A program made the position numbers and the translations under genes. Shown here piece after piece: positions 6,491 to 12,327 of a DNA stretch of 12,327 bases. The notes below the pieces were generated by a model that made no database searches, was not told the DNA's origin, and saw only the letters and a program-made list of their open reading frames with translations. Positions within the stretch are counted from its first letter, which is position 1; each line of letters opens with the position of its first letter. Source of the stretch: Pseudomonadota bacterium (GTDB taxonomy: Bacteria; Pseudomonadota; Gammaproteobacteria; Burkholderiales; Rhodocyclaceae). The stretch spans positions 1-12,327 of the forward strand of contig JAEWVQ010000234.1 of NCBI GenBank assembly GCA_023459095.1, read 5' to 3'.

Positions 6491-6772
6491 ATGCCCACCC
6501 GCCCCGCGTTCCGCATCCCGTTTGCCGCGCTGCTTGCCCCCCTGTTCGCCCTCCTCGTCCTTGCCGGCTGCAGCAAGCTCACGGTGGAGAACTACGACAA
6601 GCTGAAGATGGGCATGCCCTATGCCGAAGTCAAAACCCTGCTCGGCGACCCGAGTTCGTGCACCGACGTGCTGGCGATGCGCAACTGCACATGGGGTGAC
6701 GCCCAGCGCTCCATCACGGTCAGTTTCGTCGCCGACCAAGTGGTGCTGTTCAACGCCTCCAACCTGCGCTGA
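6491..6772 (+). CDS. Small BamE/SmpA-like lipoprotein (DUF3862-type)
   Basis: This is a 93-residue predicted lipoprotein. A hydrophobic signal (about 10-24) leads to the lipobox LAGC, with Cys27 as the lipidated residue; Ser at +2 favours outer-membrane sorting. The rest, LTVENYDKLKMGMPYAEV then LLGDP and a C-terminal beta-rich part, follows the small fold shared by BamE/SmpA and DUF3862 proteins: a helix pair with a short glycine-rich turn, then strands. Cys57 and Cys66 flank a nine-residue turn and could form a disulfide in the periplasm. BamE itself helps assemble outer-membrane proteins; this paralogue has no assigned role. The ribosome site is poor (GAG at 6483-6485). It has its own candidate promoter and converges on the EamA gene, 18 bp away, with no clear shared terminator. 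Confidence 0.88.
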   Translation: MPTRPAFRIPFAALLAPLFALLVLAGCSKLTVENYDKLKMGMPYAEVKTLLGDPSSCTDVLAMRNCTWGDAQRSITVSFVADQVVLFNASNLR

Positions 6773-6790
6773 ACACACACCGGCCCGGCC

Positions 6791-7687
6791 TCACCCCGCC
6801 TGCCGGCGCGCCGCGCGCAGCGACCACAGGCTGGTGAGCGCAAGCGCGGCGCCGATCGCCAGCATGCCGGCCAGTTCCAGCCCGCCCGGGCGCTCGCCGA
6901 GCTCGATCCAGCCGGCGAGCACGCCGATCAGCGGAATGCCCAGCGCCGACAGCCCCGCCATGCCCGCCGACAGGTGCTGCAGCACGTACAGCCAGAGCAG
7001 CCAGGCGAGCGCGGTGGCGAACACCGCGTTGAACGCGAGCGCACCGTAGAAGTACGCCGTGGTCTCGATCGGCCGCGACGGCAGCAGCGCGGCGACGATG
7101 CACAGTGCGAGCGCGCCGAACAGCATCTGCCACGCGGTGAGCGCGAGCAGGTCGATGTTGGCGCGTGCGCGCAGCCGCTTGGCGACCACCGCCGACAGCG
7201 CCCAGGTCAGGCCACCGCCGATTGCCAGCAGGTTGCTGAAGGCGCTGCCGCCCAGCGCCCACGGTTCCAGAATCAGCACCAGCCCGACCGCGGCGACCGC
7301 GATCGCCACCCATTGCACGCCACGAATGCGCTCGCCGAGCAGCCACCAGGCAAGTGCCAGCAGCCAGAACGGCATGGTGTAGACGAGCACCGCGGTCTTG
7401 CCCGCGCCGCCAGCGACCAGCGCCCACTGGATCAGCGCGGTAAACGCGGCGGTCTGCAGCACGCCGAGCAGCGCCACCTGCGGCGCCGCCACCAGGCCGG
7501 CGGGGCGACGCGTGACCACGATCACCAGAAACAGCGTGGCGGCGCCGAGCAGAGCGCGGATCGCGGAGAAGTCGAACGGGTCGATGTAGCGCAGGACCTG
7601 CTTCATCACCACCCAGTTGTAGCCCCAGATCAGCGATAGCACGGCCAGGGCGGCGAGCGCGAGGCGCGGCGTGGACGCGCCCTTCAT
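6791..7687 (-). CDS. EamA/DMT family transporter
   Basis: This is a 298-residue inner-membrane permease of the drug/metabolite transporter superfamily, usual length. It has about ten hydrophobic helices in two EamA repeats (about 11-140 and 152-288). Each repeat ends its fourth helix with the family motif LGER (117-120 and 263-266). The opening, LSLIWGYNWVVMK, is typical of the RhaT/EamA group. Members export amino acids, metabolites or drugs; the substrate here cannot be predicted. The ATG at 7687 has GGAGG with a 7-nt spacer, a strong site. The same frame is open far upstream through the YhhJ gene, but that is a shadow. The gene lies 206 bp downstream of the YhhJ-like gene on the same strand, so it may have its own promoter or depend on read-through. 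Confidence 0.94.
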   Translation of the reverse strand: MKGASTPRLALAALAVLSLIWGYNWVVMKQVLRYIDPFDFSAIRALLGAATLFLVIVVTRRPAGLVAAPQVALLGVLQTAAFTALIQWALVAGGAGKTAVLVYTMPFWLLALAWWLLGERIRGVQWVAIAVAAVGLVLILEPWALGGSAFSNLLAIGGGLTWALSAVVAKRLRARANIDLLALTAWQMLFGALALCIVAALLPSRPIETTAYFYGALAFNAVFATALAWLLWLYVLQHLSAGMAGLSALGIPLIGVLAGWIELGERPGGLELAGMLAIGAALALTSLWSLRAARRQAG

Positions 7688-7729
7688 CGCCCCGCCTCCG
7701 GGCGCGCGGGTGGAAACGGGAGGGGGCGA

Positions 7730-7754
7730 GCGCACGGCGCAAAACGCCGCACGC
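7730..7754 (-). repeat. Hairpin in the EamA leader
   Basis: CGGCG (7735-7739) pairs with CGCCG (7745-7749) around a CAAAA loop (GTTTT... on the minus strand: loop TTTTG). Outside a 2x2 mismatch, GCG (7730-7732) pairs with CGC (7752-7754). It sits 43-67 nt upstream of the EamA start. It could be a leader stem or an operator; function is unknown. Confidence 0.35.
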
Positions 7755-7808
7755 AGGCAAGTGGGGTGCCGGGGAGCATGGGGAAATCTCGATGTCGTTG
7801 TTGGTCTG

Positions 7809-7837
7809 GATGCCGCCGCGCGGGCGGCGCCGGCATC
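7809..7837 (-). repeat. Imperfect hairpin downstream of the exporter operon
   Basis: GATGCC (7809-7814) pairs with GGCATC (7832-7837), and GCCGC (7815-7819) with GCGGC (7824-7828), leaving a GCGG loop and a three-base bulge. It lies 57-85 nt beyond the stop of the YhhJ-like gene. The stem is strong but has no U-tract, so at most it is a 3' stabilising structure or part of a factor-dependent terminator. Confidence 0.35.
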
Positions 7838-7893
7838 ATCGGCGATTCCCCGCCCCCCGACAATCCGCCGCCTTGCGGGCAGCGGCGCGGCGC

Positions 7894-9018
7894 TCAGGCC
7901 ATGCGCGTGATCGTCTTGCGGAAACGGCCGAGGGCGACGAGGAAGAACACCGCGCCGATCGCCAGGATGGCGAGGAACTGCGGCCACACCACGTCGAGCC
8001 CGGCGCCGCGGTAGAGAATGGCCTGGGCGGCGGCGACGAAGTGCGTGGTGGGCGCGGCCAGCATCAGGTTCTGCGCCAGTTCGGGCATGCTCTCGCGCGG
8101 CGTGCTGCCGCCCGAGAGCATCTGCAGCGGCAGCAGGGTGAGCAGCATGAGCAGGCCGAACTGCGGCATCGAACGCGCGATCGTGGCCATGAAGATGCCC
8201 ATCGACGTGGTCGCGAACAGGTGCAGGGTGACGCAGCACAGGAACAGCGCCACCGAGCCCTCGATCGGCACCTGCAGCGCGCCGCGCACCACGACCGCGA
8301 GCGATACGCCGACCGCGAGCAGCACCACCAGCCCCATCGACCACACCTTGGCGAGCATGATCTCGCCCGGGGTCACCGGCATCACCAGCAGATGCTCGAT
8401 GGTGCCGTGCTCGCGCTCGCGGATCAGCGCCGCGCCGGTGAGGATGATGGACAGCATGGTGACCTGGTTGATGATCTCCATCAGCGCGCCGAACCAGGCC
8501 TGCACCAGGCCGGGGTTGAAGCGTGCGCGCAGCACCAGGTCGACCGGCAGCGCGGCGTTGCTGCGGTGGCGCTGGACGAACTCGGTGACCTCGGCGAGCG
8601 CGATCTGCTGGATGTAGCCGGCGCCGGTGAAGGCCTGGCTCATGCGCGTGGCGTCGACGTTCAATTGCAGCGCGGGCGCGCGCCCGGCGAGCACGTCGCG
8701 CTGGAAGTCGGGCGGAATGTCGAGGACGAAGGTGTAGCGACCCTCGTCCATGCCGGGGTCGACCTCGGAGAGCGTGATCAGCTGCGGCGGATTGAAGTGC
8801 GGCGGGTAGAAGGCGCCGACGATGCGCGCCGACAGCGGCGAGCGGTCCTCGTCGACGATCGCGATCGAGGCCTTGTGCAGCGTCTCGGGCATCGCCGTGG
8901 CCGCGGCGTAGATCGCCACCGTGAACGTGTAGACGATGAGCACGAGCATCGTCGGGTCGCGCCACAGGCTCCACAACTCCTTGGTGCCGAGGCGGTAGAT
9001 GTTGGCGGCGTGACGCAT
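7894..9018 (-). CDS. yhhJ: ABC-2 type permease, YhhJ-like
   Basis: This is a 374-residue inner-membrane permease subunit of an ABC exporter. The first helix (about 23-41) is followed by a large extracytoplasmic domain (about 42-175). Five C-terminal helices follow (about 180-200, 225-245, 256-278, 286-304 and 345-364). The EREHGTIEHLLVMP motif at 201-214 is the usual cytoplasmic coupling segment of ABC-2 permeases. Length and layout match E. coli YhhJ, the last gene of yhiI-rbbA-yhhJ. The gene starts one base after the stop of the RbbA-like gene, with AGGAG and a 7-nt spacer, so the two are translated together. It should pair with the permease half of the RbbA-like protein, and the YhiI-like adaptor would extend the path across the periplasm (inference). 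The substrate is unknown. Confidence 0.94.
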   Translation of the reverse strand: MRHAANIYRLGTKELWSLWRDPTMLVLIVYTFTVAIYAAATAMPETLHKASIAIVDEDRSPLSARIVGAFYPPHFNPPQLITLSEVDPGMDEGRYTFVLDIPPDFQRDVLAGRAPALQLNVDATRMSQAFTGAGYIQQIALAEVTEFVQRHRSNAALPVDLVLRARFNPGLVQAWFGALMEIINQVTMLSIILTGAALIREREHGTIEHLLVMPVTPGEIMLAKVWSMGLVVLLAVGVSLAVVVRGALQVPIEGSVALFLCCVTLHLFATTSMGIFMATIARSMPQFGLLMLLTLLPLQMLSGGSTPRESMPELAQNLMLAAPTTHFVAAAQAILYRGAGLDVVWPQFLAILAIGAVFFLVALGRFRKTITRMA

Positions 9019-9019
9019 C

Positions 9020-11808
<2,789 letters not shown>

Positions 11809-11812
<4 letters not shown>

Positions 11813-12327
11813 TCCGGTACCCGCAGCGCCAGTTCCGCCGGCCACTCGGCGGCGGGATCGAGCTTGAGCCAGGTGACCCCGGGGACGCCGGTCTTGACCT
11901 GGGCCAGGTGCTTGCGCAGCAGCTCGGGATCGAGCTGCGCCTTGACGCGGAACATCAGCTTCTGGCGCTCGCTCGCGGTCTCCACCGTCTTCGGCGTGAA
12001 CTGCGCGGTGCTGGCGACGAACGACACCCTGGCCGGAATCACGTAGCCGGGGGCGGCATCGAGCACGATGCGCGCCTCGCTGCCGAGGGCGACGCGGCCG
12101 ACCACGGTCTCGGGCAGGAAGAAGGTCATGTACACATCGGACAGGTCGACCAGGTTGAGCACCTTGCCGCCCGCGCCCAGCACTTCGCCGGGCTGCGCGA
12201 CGCGGAACTGCACGCGGCCGTCGCGCGGCGACTTCAGCTGGCTGTCGGCGATGTCGGCATCGATGCGCGCCACCGTCGCCGCCGCCGCTGCCACCGTCGA
12301 CCGGGCGCCGACAAGCTGGGCCTGCGC
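11809..12327 (-). CDS. yhiI: HlyD-type periplasmic adaptor, YhiI-like, 5' end outside window
   Basis: The last 172 residues of a membrane-fusion (adaptor) protein are present; the N-terminal membrane anchor, first lipoyl half and most of the coiled hairpin lie beyond the right edge. What remains is the end of an Ala-rich coiled coil (about 1-25), the second half of the barrel-sandwich domain ([19 protein letters not shown] onward), the [16 protein letters not shown] segment, and a beta-barrel containing QFTPKTVET, with LKLDP near the C-terminus. These features closely resemble E. coli YhiI. The protein would connect the RbbA/YhhJ-like exporter in the inner membrane to an outer-membrane channel; no TolC-like gene is in the window. 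Its stop overlaps the RbbA-like ATG (ATGA), so the three genes form one translationally coupled operon. The apparent GTG start at 12294 is internal, since the frame is open to the edge. Confidence 0.93.

Larger units (their letters stand above)
7688..7893. other. Intergenic gap between exporter operon and EamA gene
   Basis: No gene is supported in this 206-bp gap. It contains two hairpin-capable sequences (7730-7754 and 7809-7837), and the EamA ribosome site lies at its left end. I see no convincing -35/-10 pair toward EamA and no T-tract that would make a classical terminator for the exporter operon. Confidence 0.5.

Noticed and set aside
6791..8974. Apparent 727-codon minus-strand protein joining EamA to upstream sequence
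   Set aside because: The part upstream of 7687 is an Arg/Ala-rich out-of-frame reading of the YhhJ gene; the EamA ATG at 7687 has a strong GGAGG site and gives the family's normal length.
11813..11845. Eleven-residue N-terminal extension of the RbbA-like protein
   Set aside because: The ATG at 11812 forms a standard ATGA overlap with the adaptor stop; the longer Gly/Ala/Thr-rich extension has no support.

Overview
The window is very GC-rich DNA with tightly packed genes, long spurious open frames on the antisense strands, and gene families typical of Gram-negative bacteria. These include a lipobox lipoprotein, an HlyD-type periplasmic adaptor, a YhiI-RbbA-YhhJ exporter and a PhnD-type sensor kinase. 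A beta-proteobacterium of the Thauera/Azoarcus kind (Rhodocyclales) fits best, but that is inference from composition and gene style, not from a marker gene. I saw no rRNA, tRNA, insertion sequence, integrase or CRISPR array.

Left block (1-4930, minus strand, transcribed right to left): a signalling operon of three genes. First is a periplasmic family-3 solute-binding protein resembling the ectoine-binding protein EhuB, with no ABC permease or ATPase beside it. Next is a membrane PAS-PAS-GGDEF-EAL cyclic-di-GMP enzyme whose start overlaps the stop of the binding protein. Last is a sensor histidine kinase with a periplasmic PhnD-like domain (TtrS type), cut by the left edge before its ATPase domain. 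Pairing a stand-alone binding protein with a bifunctional c-di-GMP protein recalls NspS-MbaA of Vibrio cholerae. A third sensor with its own binding-protein fold in the same operon makes this the most interesting part of the window.

Middle block (4931-6772, plus strand): a 195-bp divergent control region holds a candidate promoter and a strong inverted repeat. It is followed by a two-gene DoxX-pirin operon, probably redox or stress related. After it comes a separately promoted small BamE-like lipoprotein gene, with a 10-bp tandem repeat touching its -10 box.

Right block (6791-12327, minus strand): a yhiI-rbbA-yhhJ-type export operon (adaptor protein cut by the right edge, fused double ATPase plus permease, second permease), with overlapping or nearly touching genes. 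After a 206-bp gap with two hairpins comes an EamA/DMT-family exporter, which ends 18 bp from the convergent lipoprotein gene.
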